A DNA stretch of 46,692 nt, taken from Mesorhizobium prunaredense. Lineage in GTDB: Bacteria > Pseudomonadota > Alphaproteobacteria > Rhizobiales > Rhizobiaceae. The stretch lies in the NCBI RefSeq assembly GCF_900156895.1, contig NZ_FTPD01000010.1, positions 139,805 through 186,496 on the forward strand. Reading direction: 5' to 3'. Below, piece by piece: positions 7,914-16,246 of the stretch; position 1 is the stretch's first letter; every line of letters begins with the position of its first letter. The translations under genes were made by a program, and so were the position numbers. The notes under the pieces were generated by a model that saw only the letters and a program-made list of their open reading frames with translations, did not search any database and was not told the origin of the DNA.

Positions 7914-9884
7914 ATGCAGGATGACGAATTCAGGCCGAAGCTCGGCAGAATAGGCTCGCGCGGCTCGACGGCAGGCAAACGCTTCGCCAGCCAAGTCCAG
8001 GCGGCGATCAACAGAGCCGGCAGCCGGCCCCAGCGCGGCGGCCGCTTTAACGGCAGCCGGGCAGGGCGCGGCGGAGCGGCCGCCGCGCTGCTGAAATCGC
8101 GCGATCGTTATGCTGCCTTCCGTCAGCGTCGCGTCGTCGTCAAGGCCCGGATCGTAAAACTGGCCGGCAAGGGCGCGGACGGAGCGCGTGCGCATCTGCG
8201 CTACATCCAGCGCGACGGTGTCACCAGGGAAGGTGCGCCTGGCGAGCTGTACGGTGCCGATAGCGACCGCGTCGACGGTAAGGCGTTTGTCGATCGCGCA
8301 GACGGCGACCGGCATCAGTTCCGCTTCATCGTCGCGCCAGAAGACGGCATCGAGTATGACGACCTCAAGCCGCTGACCCGTCGGCTCATGGCGCAGATGG
8401 AGGAGGACCTCGGCACGAGGCTTGATTGGGTTGCCGTGGATCATTTCAATACCGGCTATCCGCACACCCACATCATCGTGCGTGGCAAGGACGATCGCGG
8501 CGAGAACCTCGTCATAGCGCGGGAATACATCTCGAGGGGCATCCGCGAGCGCGCGGCCGAGCTGGTCAGCCTCGATCTCGGTCCGCGCACCGACCACGAG
8601 ATCGAGCACCGCCTGCGCCAGGAAATGGAGCAGGAACGCTTCACCAGCATCGACCGGCAGCTGCTGCGCATGCGCGACGATGACGGACTTGTTTCGACGG
8701 ACGGGCCCGAGGCCTTTCGTCAGACGCTGCACCAGGGCCGGCTGCGCAAGCTCGAGCGGATGGGCTTGGCAGAAGAGGTCGGGTCGGGTCGCTGGCGCCT
8801 CGATGGCCAGCTCGAAGCCACATTGCGCGGCATCGGCGAGCGCGGTGACATCATCAAGACCATGCACCGCGAGCTCACAGGCAAAGGGCTCGCCCGCAGT
8901 GCCGCCGATTGGGTGATCCACGATCGATCCGGTGAGCAGGCCCAGCGTATCGTCGGCTGCGTTGTCGGGCGCGGGCTGGCCGACGAGATCAACGACCGTC
9001 ATTACCTCATCATCGACGGGGTGGATGGAAGAACCCACTACATCGACATCGGCAAAGGCGAAGGCACCGAACCGACGCCTGATAGCTGCATCGTCCGGGT
9101 CACACCGCGGAACACCGAGCCCAGGCAGGTTGATCGGACGACCGCCGAGATCGCCGCCGCACATGGCGGCCGTTACAACGTCGATATCCACCTGAGGCAT
9201 GATCCGTCGGCCACCGAAAGCTTTGCCGAAACGCATGTGCGCCGGCTGGAGGCGATCCGGCGCGCCACCCGGGCTGTCGAGCGCGAGCCGGACGGCACGT
9301 GGATCATCGCGCCGGATCATCTCGATCGCGCATCGGAATACGAGCGGCTGCGGGCCAGGGCGGAGCCTGTGACAGTCGAGAAGCTCTCCTTTTTGTCGCT
9401 GGAACGCCAAGTCGGCTTCGACGGCGCCACATGGATCGACCGGGAGTTGGTTTCCGATGAACCAGAGGGGTTGCGCAACTCGGGCTTCGGCCGTGAGGTG
9501 CGTGAGGTGCAGGTCCGCCGGCGGCAATGGCTCATCGTGCAAGGCTTGGCGCATGAAGACCAGGGTAGGATCGTTTTCCGCTCGAATATGCTTTCCATCC
9601 TGCGCCACCGCGAGCTGAACCGTGTTGCCGGTCAGCTGTCGGACGAACTTGGACTGTCGTATTCCGAAGCGAAGCCTGGGGTTCGGGTAGAAGGCACGCT
9701 GCGCCGATCGGTCGAGCTTGCCAGCGGCCAATACGCCGTCATCGAGAAGTCGCGCGAGTTCACGCTCGTGCCATGGCGGCCAGTGCTCGATCGGCACATC
9801 GGCAAGGAGGTGTCCGGGATCATGCGCGGGGAGGGGATTTCATGGATTATTGGCCGACAGAGGAGCGGGCCGAGCGTTTCGTGA
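7914..9884 (+). CDS. rlxS: RlxS relaxase (VirD2-like, DUF3363)
   Basis: Relaxase of 656 aa that would nick the ICE at oriT and lead the strand through the channel. The N-terminal part is basic (GRFNGSRAGRGGAAAALL). The relaxase core follows: ARIVKLAGKGADGARAHLRYIQRDG, FRFIVAPEDG, then the metal-binding histidine motif DHFNTGYPHTHIIVRGKD with His184 and His186. The C-terminal half carries the DUF3363 features (SLERQVGFDGATWIDREL; YSEAKPGVRVEGTLRR). The length is usual for rhizobial RlxS. It is the fourth gene of the rdfS-traF-transglycosylase-rlxS run, 212 bp after its neighbour, with a gggagg ribosome site. A long minus-strand open frame here is a GC-driven shadow. Confidence 0.92.
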   Translation: MQDDEFRPKLGRIGSRGSTAGKRFASQVQAAINRAGSRPQRGGRFNGSRAGRGGAAAALLKSRDRYAAFRQRRVVVKARIVKLAGKGADGARAHLRYIQRDGVTREGAPGELYGADSDRVDGKAFVDRADGDRHQFRFIVAPEDGIEYDDLKPLTRRLMAQMEEDLGTRLDWVAVDHFNTGYPHTHIIVRGKDDRGENLVIAREYISRGIRERAAELVSLDLGPRTDHEIEHRLRQEMEQERFTSIDRQLLRMRDDDGLVSTDGPEAFRQTLHQGRLRKLERMGLAEEVGSGRWRLDGQLEATLRGIGERGDIIKTMHRELTGKGLARSAADWVIHDRSGEQAQRIVGCVVGRGLADEINDRHYLIIDGVDGRTHYIDIGKGEGTEPTPDSCIVRVTPRNTEPRQVDRTTAEIAAAHGGRYNVDIHLRHDPSATESFAETHVRRLEAIRRATRAVEREPDGTWIIAPDHLDRASEYERLRARAEPVTVEKLSFLSLERQVGFDGATWIDRELVSDEPEGLRNSGFGREVREVQVRRRQWLIVQGLAHEDQGRIVFRSNMLSILRHRELNRVAGQLSDELGLSYSEAKPGVRVEGTLRRSVELASGQYAVIEKSREFTLVPWRPVLDRHIGKEVSGIMRGEGISWIIGRQRSGPSVS

Positions 9885-10033
9885 CATGGCTGCACGGAAT
9901 CTTGTGCGGAAGTGACCGAACGATGCTCTGTCGAGAGGACATGGTCGAGGCGTGCCGAGCGCGAAGGGTAAACGAAGAGGAGATGAAAGACGGTCGGCCG
10001 ACCGTCCTCAAATGTCCAAGAGCGAAGTCATGA
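9842..10033 (+). CDS. Small hypothetical protein overlapping rlxS
   Basis: ORF of 63 codons starting MDYWPTEERAERFVTWLHG and ending VLKCPRAKS. The ATG is preceded by gcgggGAGGGGatttc, a strong ribosome site, and lies inside the last 43 nt of rlxS, which suggests coupling. The composition is mixed, with acidic and basic residues and two Trp, unlike a frameshift shadow. I do not recognise a family. It could be a small conserved partner of RlxS or a degraded gene start. Confidence 0.5.
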   Translation: MDYWPTEERAERFVTWLHGILCGSDRTMLCREDMVEACRARRVNEEEMKDGRPTVLKCPRAKS

Positions 10034-10575
10034 CCGGAGCCGTCCATCGTCATCACCGACAACGCTTCCGTCGCAACATCCGCCTGCTGTGAGCAGGCGC
10101 GACACCCTGCGATAGCCGATGGTCGACGCGGGGCAATTACATTCGGTCGCCGCGGCCGTGGGCCATCGAATCAGAACGACATCCCGGGATCGCTGGTGGA
10201 TCTCAATGGGAAACCCTGGGCAGTCACTACATGACTCAGAGCAGGTACTCACGCACCCGCACGCGGCGGCGCTTCGAGACCGGGATCCGCCCTGTTCCGG
10301 ACCTCGCCGCTGACGCTGCCGCAGTCGTAACGATCGCCACAATTGAGCCGATGAGTCTCTCCGAAAGCCGAAAATCTTTCGCGCCAGACGACGCGCAACA
10401 AAATCAGCATGAGCGCGGGTCAGTGGAGAAAATAAGTAAGAGTCAACGCTGACCACGACCGTACCGCTGCTAAGCTCTGCCCGCAACCGGCATACTAATT
10501 GCGGATGGACGCATAGCAGCGCGAGTCGTCTTCAAACGACGGCTATCGATAAGCTGATGTCATGGAGAAGCAGCC
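10034..10575 (+). other. Intergenic region after the rlxS operon
   Basis: No gene recognised in 542 bp. A perfect 8-bp hairpin (CGCCTGCT at 10081-10088, AGCAGGCG at 10092-10099, 3-nt loop) lies 48 nt after the last stop of the rlxS group and may end that transcript. The inverted repeat GTCGT/ACGAC around 10525-10545 near the next gene could be an operator. This marks the border between ICE transfer genes and the symbiosis insert. Confidence 0.4.
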
Positions 10576-11499
10576 ATGTTCGGAGATATTGAAGGCGCCG
10601 GATTCGAAGTTCTGGACGAGCGTTTCGAGCGCCGGTTCGTCGGCCATGCGGCGGTCGAGCGGCTGTGGACGGGTGGCCGCTGGCTCGAGGGTCCGGCCTG
10701 GTTTGCCGCCGGCCGCTACTTGGTGTTCTCGGACATCCCGAACGATCGGATTATGCGCTATGACGACACCAATGGCGTGGTCTCGATCTTCCGCGCGCCG
10801 TCCAACAACGCCAACGGGAACACAGTCGACACGCAGGGGCGGCTGGTTACCTGCGAGCATCGGGCGCGGCGCGTCACGCGCACCGAGCACGACGGCTCGA
10901 TCACGGTGATCGCCGATCGCTTCGAAGGCAAGCGGTTGAACTCACCGAACGACGTTGTGGTTCGCTCGGACGGCACCATCTGGTTTTCCGATCCATCGTA
11001 CGGCATCGCCACGGACTATGAGGGCGACCGCGCCGAGCAGGAGATCGAGGGCTGCCATGTCTACCGCACTGATCCCACAACGGGTGAGGTGGTGTGCGTC
11101 GTCTCGATCATGGCGAAACCCAACGGGCTTGCCTTCTCGGCGGACGAGACGATGCTCTATGTGGGCGACACCGGCGTTACGCATGAGAAGGATGGGCCAC
11201 GGCACATCCGCAAGTTCGCCGTCGAGGGCAGCAGTCTGCGCGAGCTCGGCGTTTTTGCGACATGCACGGCTGGCCTATTCGACGGGTTCAGGGTTGACAC
11301 GGCCGGCCGCGTCTGGGCAGGGGCCGGCGACGGCGTCCATTGCTTCGATCCCGACGGCACGCTGATCGGCAAGATCCGCATCCCCGAGACGGTCGCCAAC
11401 CTCACCTTCGGCGGCCCCAAGCGCAATCGCCTGTTCATAACGGCGCGACAGTCGCTCTATGCCGTCTTTGTGGTCGCCAATGCGGCAGCGCAATCGTAG
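10576..11499 (+). CDS. SMP-30/gluconolactonase-like protein
   Basis: Protein of 307 aa with a six-bladed beta-propeller of the SMP-30/LRE family, which hydrolyses sugar lactones such as gluconolactone using one divalent metal. The expected metal and substrate ligands are visible: Glu38 in WLEGPAW, Asn125 in LNSPND, Asn183 in KPNGLAFS and Asp236 in DGFRVD. Blade-like repeats ending in DIPNDRIMRYD, WFSDPSYGI and LYVGDTG are spread through the sequence. No signal peptide is seen, so it is probably cytoplasmic. It stands alone, with a gagaag ribosome site before the ATG, between rlxS and the first nod box. The true substrate is unknown; its link to symbiosis is only by position. Confidence 0.88.
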   Translation: MFGDIEGAGFEVLDERFERRFVGHAAVERLWTGGRWLEGPAWFAAGRYLVFSDIPNDRIMRYDDTNGVVSIFRAPSNNANGNTVDTQGRLVTCEHRARRVTRTEHDGSITVIADRFEGKRLNSPNDVVVRSDGTIWFSDPSYGIATDYEGDRAEQEIEGCHVYRTDPTTGEVVCVVSIMAKPNGLAFSADETMLYVGDTGVTHEKDGPRHIRKFAVEGSSLRELGVFATCTAGLFDGFRVDTAGRVWAGAGDGVHCFDPDGTLIGKIRIPETVANLTFGGPKRNRLFITARQSLYAVFVVANAAAQS

Positions 11500-12027
11500 G
11501 CTCGCGTTCAGGCTATGCGGGCCTCAACCATCGCCGCACCCGCAAGATTGGCCATTGCGCATCGGGGCAGGTCGATCGGCTGCCGGCGCGCAGACGATCA
11601 CGGGCTTTGAGGAACAGCCGAGCGCTTCAGATGACATGTTTGCGTCGAGCATACGGGCACGTTGTTGTTGAACTTGGAGCGGCGCTGCCATCCGCGCGAA
11701 CGCGGTCGCAAGCGCGTCGTTGAAATAGTCGTCCGGCGGCATGCTGAGTGCGGATGCCCTGCTGCCCAGCAGTTCGGCGTGCCGCGAGATGTAGCCCTCG
11801 GATGGGTGACGCTTTGGGTCGGGCTGATCTTGACGCAGTCGCCGCGTAGGTCGAACCCAGCGACTTGTGGCACGCCGCCGAGAGCCGATGGGCGCTGCGG
11901 ACCTTCGTTTCCTGGTGAACCGCGGGAAGCGTCAACCCCCATATGATGGTGAAAAGTCTCGGAGGGGACGGTGACCCGCCGAAGCATCGTCCTCGTTCAG
12001 CCTGTCACAGGCGCCTGGCAGGTATGT
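11500..12027 (+). other. Intergenic region with an unassigned open minus-strand frame
   Basis: No plus-strand gene. On the minus strand one frame stays open from about 11890 down to 11524. It includes the stretches LRQDQPDPKRHPSEGYIS and MPPDDYFNDALATAFARMA, which look protein-like, but I cannot assign a family and see no good ribosome site. It may be a remnant. The right end leads into a nod box. Confidence 0.3.
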
Positions 12028-12075
12028 ATGCATCGCGCGCATGCGTTCCATCAACACAATCGATTTTACCAATTA
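12028..12075 (+). promoter_or_regulatory. nod box (NodD-binding site) upstream of NoeI-like gene
   Basis: This fits the 47-49 bp nod box consensus well. The left half reads ATGCATCGCGCGCATG against ATCCAYNNYRYRGATG. The right half contains ATCAACACAATCGATTTTAC, with the hallmark ACAATCGATTTTACCAAT core nearly intact. It lies 211 bp before the FkbM/NoeI-like ATG on the same strand. It predicts flavonoid- and NodD-dependent transcription to the right. Confidence 0.85.
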
Positions 12076-12286
12076 TGGATAATAGCGGATGTGAAAACGT
12101 CGGTCGGCGGAAACGGGTCTACTAAGGAGTGCGCCCTCCCCTTCTTCAGGAAGACTTGTGAACCCGGCCGACGCCGCAGGACCAATCGAAAGCAATCCAA
12201 GTTGCCCGGTGCCAGCCCTAAGTTCCGGGTGACCTACACTCCCATAAGGCGGCACGGCTGCATTCAAGGCGCTGAGGACGAGTTCA

Positions 12287-12913
12287 ATGGAAATATTTCG
12301 GCCTTCCAGGGAGACCTTTCCAATCTCCATGCAGCGGCTCTGGCAAGAGCTTCTGGAGTGTGTGCGCGAACCGGTGTCTTCGTTGAAGTTACGTCGGCAG
12401 ATTGTTTCACTCCTTCAAAAGCCCAATCCCGTCATCCTGGACATCGGCTGCAATGACGGAACCGATACGCGACGTTTTCTCAGGCTTTGCCCAAGGGCTC
12501 AGCTCTACTGCTTTGAGCCCGACCCTCGAGCGGCTGCCCGCTTTAAGAAGTACATGGATCTCTACCTAGACAAGGTGAGGCTTTTCGAGATCGCGATCAG
12601 TAGCCGGAATGGCAGTATTGATTTCCATCCAAGCAACGGAGACGGAAGTGCGAAGGAATGGGACCGATCTGGCTCGATACGCCGACCCAAGAATCATCTT
12701 TTCGAACATGATTGGGTTAGGTTCGATCACCCCATATCGGTTGAAACTCGAAGGCTTGACGACTGGTGCAGCGAAGCCAACCTGAGCAAGATCGATTTCA
12801 TCTGGATGGATGTGCAGGGGGCCGAATCAGATGTCATCGCTGGGGCCACACAGACTCCGCCAAGGATGGCAACCCGGGCTCGCGCCTGCCGGACAGGCTC
12901 GCTATGCCGGTGA
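12287..12913 (+). CDS. noeI: NoeI-like FkbM methyltransferase, 3' end altered
   Basis: Open frame of 208 codons with the FkbM-type SAM methyltransferase fold: SAM site VILDIGCNDGTDTRRF (about residues 49-64), acidic motif YCFEPDP, then VSVETRRLDDW-like and FIWMDVQGAESDVIAGA. NoeI of NGR234, which 2-O-methylates the fucose of Nod factors, belongs to this family. A nod box 211 bp upstream supports a Nod-factor role. After GATQTP the sequence turns into arginine-rich residues (PPRMATRARACR) unlike the family's C-terminus, so about 40-60 residues seem replaced by a deletion or rearrangement near 12855. The enzyme is likely impaired. The start has gaggacgag upstream. The noeI name is inferred from family and promoter. 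Confidence 0.68.
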   Translation: MEIFRPSRETFPISMQRLWQELLECVREPVSSLKLRRQIVSLLQKPNPVILDIGCNDGTDTRRFLRLCPRAQLYCFEPDPRAAARFKKYMDLYLDKVRLFEIAISSRNGSIDFHPSNGDGSAKEWDRSGSIRRPKNHLFEHDWVRFDHPISVETRRLDDWCSEANLSKIDFIWMDVQGAESDVIAGATQTPPRMATRARACRTGSLCR

Positions 12914-13582
12914 GCGGGGACACACCGTTGCGGACTGTTCCTGCGGCCCGGGTTCGAGCGCCGAAAGCGCCGCATGTGATCGGCATCCCTGACCGTGCCT
13001 AGCGCAATGGACAGCGCTAAGGAACGATCGTCTGCGATCTGCAGCGCAACGGCGTTGAACCCTCGCCAGATCTCGCTGACAATAGAAGAGAAGCCCGCAT
13101 TTAGCGCAACTGCGAAAGTCCAGGCGGATCTCAGGCAGACATCCCGGTTTTTGTAGCACATTAGTTGTTCGCTTTGGGTTGACGGCGAAGCCCGGATGAA
13201 AGCGGAAGGACACCCGGGGCCGCTTGCTGGTTCAGGTGACTGCCGCGGCAGGCTCCTGCGCATGTGCTTGTCGCTGCCCTTGCGTCGTTTCCGGTGAAGC
13301 GCCGACCTCGTGTCGAGACGCAGTCAAGGTTGGCCGCCGCGCTGCGCCGGCTGCGACGCTTCCAGGCCACCCCTTGAGGGGCGTCGAGCCGCCGGCCGGG
13401 ATGTCAGTATGCCGATGGAAGTCAGGATCGTAGCAACGCGCTGTTTGGCATTGTCCAGAACTGATGAGTTTGGCGCAAGTTCCAGACGGCCGACAGTGCG
13501 CGTGAGCAAACATGCAGGAGTTGCCAAGGCGGCCAGCAAGGCAGTCGAACATGCAAAGGGAAGGTCCGGGTGACTGCATCCC
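12914..13582 (+). other. 669-bp region without recognisable gene
   Basis: This follows the point where the NoeI-like frame loses similarity. Several minus-strand frames stay open for 90-180 codons, but none shows a known motif or a convincing start. The stretch may hold remnants left by rearrangement. I see no tRNA, complete IS element or strong repeat. Confidence 0.35.
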
Positions 13583-13843
13583 TCAGCGGCGACGAAGACG
13601 TCCGCCATGCCTCTCTGCAGGGTTTCCGAGATGACGAGTAGCCCGCCGCTTCAATCTGATGAGTTCAAGCAGCTCAGCCTCATCCGCGTCAGCCTCTTCT
13701 TCCAACGCGACCATAATATCCAGGGCGAGGTGGTCGGCCTCCAACGATGAGCGGGCGATATGCTCGTCACTGCATATCTGGTCGAATACCCGTTGGCATA
13801 GATCGAGATCGGCAGGGTATAGACCGGCCCGTTTGAACGGCAT
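13583..13843 (-). CDS. Small hypothetical protein
   Basis: Protein of 86 aa. The ATG has an AGGGG ribosome site 8 nt upstream on the minus strand. The sequence starts MPFKRAGLYPADLDLCQRVF and continues DQICSDEHIARSS, ADHLALDIMVALEEEA and AELLELIRLKRRATRHLG, an amphipathic, mostly helical, acidic protein. It resembles the short conserved proteins of rhizobia with the pattern RVFDQIC...ALDIM, whose role is unknown to me. It lies between the truncated NoeI-like gene and nodM and points away from nodM. Confidence 0.6.
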   Translation of the reverse strand: MPFKRAGLYPADLDLCQRVFDQICSDEHIARSSLEADHLALDIMVALEEEADADEAELLELIRLKRRATRHLGNPAERHGGRLRRR

Positions 13844-14040
13844 TTTGAAAACCCCTAAGCATTGTAGCAGTCAATGGATCTAAGGGCCGTTAACTGGGCG
13901 AGTCAACAGCATGTAAAAAGCGGACATTGCGATGATCGTTACGCCTCAGCCGACTACGGAAACTCGTCCCAACTGGCGGTTGGTGGACGCAAGCCGGCAC
14001 CGCGCATACCGTTTCTCACTGGTCAAACACGTCCTCTTCT

Positions 14041-14088
14041 ATCCACTGGCTGGATGGCAGCCATCCCAACAATCGATTTTACCTGTTT
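14041..14088 (+). promoter_or_regulatory. nod box upstream of nodM
   Basis: Left half ATCCACTGGCTGGATG fits the nod box half-site. The right half ATCCCAACAATCGATTTTAC matches the consensus with one change, then TGTTTT replaces the usual CAATC end. It lies 82 bp before the nodM ATG. The 197 bp to its left hold a short open frame (MIVTPQPTTETRPNWRLVD from 13932) that I cannot assign. Confidence 0.88.
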
Positions 14089-14170
14089 TACCGAATTCTA
14101 CTAGGAGGCTCAGCGCCGGGCGGTGCCCTTCGGGTCGGCTGAGGCTACCGGGAAGAATTCGGAGACGATC

Positions 14171-15994
14171 ATGTGCGGGATTGTTGGCATCGTTGGGCAT
14201 CAGCCGGTGTCGGATCGGTTGGTCGACGCTTTGAAGCGTCTCGAATATCGAGGATATGACTCAGCCGGCGTTGCCACCATCACCGAGGGCTCGTTGCACT
14301 GCCGGCGCGCCAAGGGCAAGCTCATCAATCTCGAGAAGAAGTTGAAGGAAGAGCCGCTGAGTGGCACCATCGGCATCGCACACACGCGCTGGGCAACGCA
14401 TGGGGCACCGACTGAGCGCAACGCGCACCCGCACTTTATGGACGGTGTGGCCGTCGTTCACAACGGCATTATCGAGAATTTCGCCGAGTTGAAGGACGAA
14501 CTGGCGGCTGCGGGCGCCGAGTTCCAGACCGACACCGACACCGAGGTCGTCGTGCATCTCTTGGCAAGACACCGCCGGGAGGGCATGGGGCGGGGTAAGG
14601 CAATGCACGCCATGCTGAAGCGCGTCAGGGGCGCCTACGCGCTTGCCATTCTCTTCGAGGATGATCCGTCGACCATCATGGTGGCGCGCAATGGACCACC
14701 GCTGGCGATCGGTCACGGCGACGGCGAGATGTTCCTGGGCTCTGACGCCATGGCGCTAGCTCCCTTCACAAATGCAATCACATATCTCGTCGACGGCGAC
14801 TGGGCCGTTATCGGCAAGGCAGGCGCCGATATCTTCGATTTCGATGGCCATCCCGTCGAGCGTCCGCGCCAGACTTCCACGGCCGGGGCATACCTGGCCA
14901 ATAAGGGCAACCGTCGCCACTTCATGGAGAAGGAAATTTACGAGCAGCCCGAGGTCATCGCCCGTGCGCTCGGTCATTACATCAACTTCGAAGGGAATCG
15001 CGTCGATACGGTTTCTAGCATAGATTTCGCCAGCATCCCGAGCCTGGCGATCTCGGCTTGCGGCACCGCCTATCTGGCCGGACTGATCGCAAAATACTGG
15101 TTCGAGCGCTATGCGCGCCTGCCGGTCGAAATCGACGTTGCGTCCGAATTCCGCTACCGGGAGATCCCGTTGCCGCCGGAATCGGCGGCTCTTTTCATTT
15201 CGCAATCCGGCGAAACCGCCGATACGCTCGCCTCCCTGAGGTACTGCAAGGGGCGTGGGCTGAAAACCGGCGCTGTCGTCAATGCCCGCGAATCGACCAT
15301 CGCTCGGGAGGCCGACGCGATCTTCCCGATCCTTGCCGGCCCGGAGATCGGCGTCGCCTCCACGAAGGCTTTCACGTGCCAGCTTGCGGTTCTGGCCACA
15401 CTCGCCATCGGCGCTGCCAAGGACCGTGGAACGCTAACTGAATATGAGGTGAAGGCGCTCGTCCGGAGCCTTGCCGAAATGCCGGGCGTCATGGGCCGGG
15501 TACTGAACAGCATCCAGCCAGATATCGAGCTCCTGTCGCGCGAACTGTCAAAGTGTCATGGTGTCCTGTATCTTGGCCGCGGCACCAGTTTCCCACTGGC
15601 GATGGAAGGTGCGCTGAAGCTCAAGGAGATTTCCTACATCCATGCTGAGGGCTATGCGGCTGGCGAATTGAAGCATGGTCCGATCGCATTGATAGACGAG
15701 AACATGCCAGTGATCGTCATCGCGCCACATGATCGTTTTTTCAACAAGACCGTCTCCAATATGGAGGAAGCGGCCGCCCGTGGAGGGCGGATTATCCTCA
15801 TCACCGATGAAAATGGGGCCGCTGCGTCGAAACTCGACACGATGCATACGATCGTGCTGCCGGCCGTCGACGAGATTATCGCGCCGATGATCTTCTCGCT
15901 GCCGATACAGCTTCTTGCCTATCATACGGCGGTCTCCATGGGCAAAGATGTCGACCAGCCGCGCAATCTCGCAAAATCGGTCACCGTCGAATGA
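14171..15994 (+). CDS. nodM: NodM glucosamine-fructose-6-phosphate aminotransferase
   Basis: Protein of 607 aa, the usual GlmS length. It makes glucosamine-6-phosphate from fructose-6-phosphate and glutamine, the first step to the chitin backbone of Nod factors. The N-terminal glutaminase domain starts MCGIVGIVG, with Cys2 as nucleophile, followed by ALKRLEYRGYDSAG, HTRWATHG and VVHNGIIEN. Two SIS isomerase domains follow (ISACGTAYLAG, FISQSGETADTLASL, FLGRGT-like YLGRGTSFPLAMEGALKLKEISYIHAEGYAAGELKHGPIALI), and the end is DVDQPRNLAKSVTVE. The ATG at 14171 is fixed by the required N-terminal Cys. A nod box sits upstream, so this is the symbiotic copy (nodM) rather than housekeeping glmS. No damage is visible. 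Confidence 0.93.
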   Translation: MCGIVGIVGHQPVSDRLVDALKRLEYRGYDSAGVATITEGSLHCRRAKGKLINLEKKLKEEPLSGTIGIAHTRWATHGAPTERNAHPHFMDGVAVVHNGIIENFAELKDELAAAGAEFQTDTDTEVVVHLLARHRREGMGRGKAMHAMLKRVRGAYALAILFEDDPSTIMVARNGPPLAIGHGDGEMFLGSDAMALAPFTNAITYLVDGDWAVIGKAGADIFDFDGHPVERPRQTSTAGAYLANKGNRRHFMEKEIYEQPEVIARALGHYINFEGNRVDTVSSIDFASIPSLAISACGTAYLAGLIAKYWFERYARLPVEIDVASEFRYREIPLPPESAALFISQSGETADTLASLRYCKGRGLKTGAVVNARESTIAREADAIFPILAGPEIGVASTKAFTCQLAVLATLAIGAAKDRGTLTEYEVKALVRSLAEMPGVMGRVLNSIQPDIELLSRELSKCHGVLYLGRGTSFPLAMEGALKLKEISYIHAEGYAAGELKHGPIALIDENMPVIVIAPHDRFFNKTVSNMEEAAARGGRIILITDENGAAASKLDTMHTIVLPAVDEIIAPMIFSLPIQLLAYHTAVSMGKDVDQPRNLAKSVTVE

Positions 15995-16011
15995 TTGTGA
16001 CGCGCTCATAG

Positions 16012-16137
16012 GTGGCATGCGTCCATCGAAAATACACTTCCAAGCATCACCGGCACTTGGATGTCGACGAGACGCAGATCAGGTCCGCGGCCAAGTGGAC
16101 ATATCTCTATTGCTCCACCGAAAGTTTCCAGTCTGAG
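16012..16137 (+). mobile_element. IS6-type transposase fragment
   Basis: One frame reads LDVDETQIRSAAKWTYLYCSTE, close to the IS6/IS26-family core WRVDETYI..GKWTYLYRAVD that carries the first catalytic Asp. Neither side continues the transposase and no terminal repeats are visible, so it is only a scar of about 40 codons. It lies exactly between nodM and traG, at the edge of the symbiosis insert. Confidence 0.6.
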
Positions 16138-16246
16138 CGATCCTGCCCATTCCCTCATCGCACCTGGTCGTGCGTAGTGTGCATTTCAGTTCACATCGCG
16201 CCGCGCGATGCTTGGCCCCGCATGTCCAGAACTGCGGAGCAAGCCA

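Noticed and set aside
7491..9797. Minus-strand open frame of 768 codons opposite rlxS
   Set aside because: It mirrors the codon structure of rlxS, has no family motif or ribosome site, and is a GC-rich shadow.
12016..12032. Sigma-54-like promoter (TGGCAGG...GC)
   Set aside because: The GG and GC elements are 11 bp apart instead of 10, and the stretch overlaps the nod box start.
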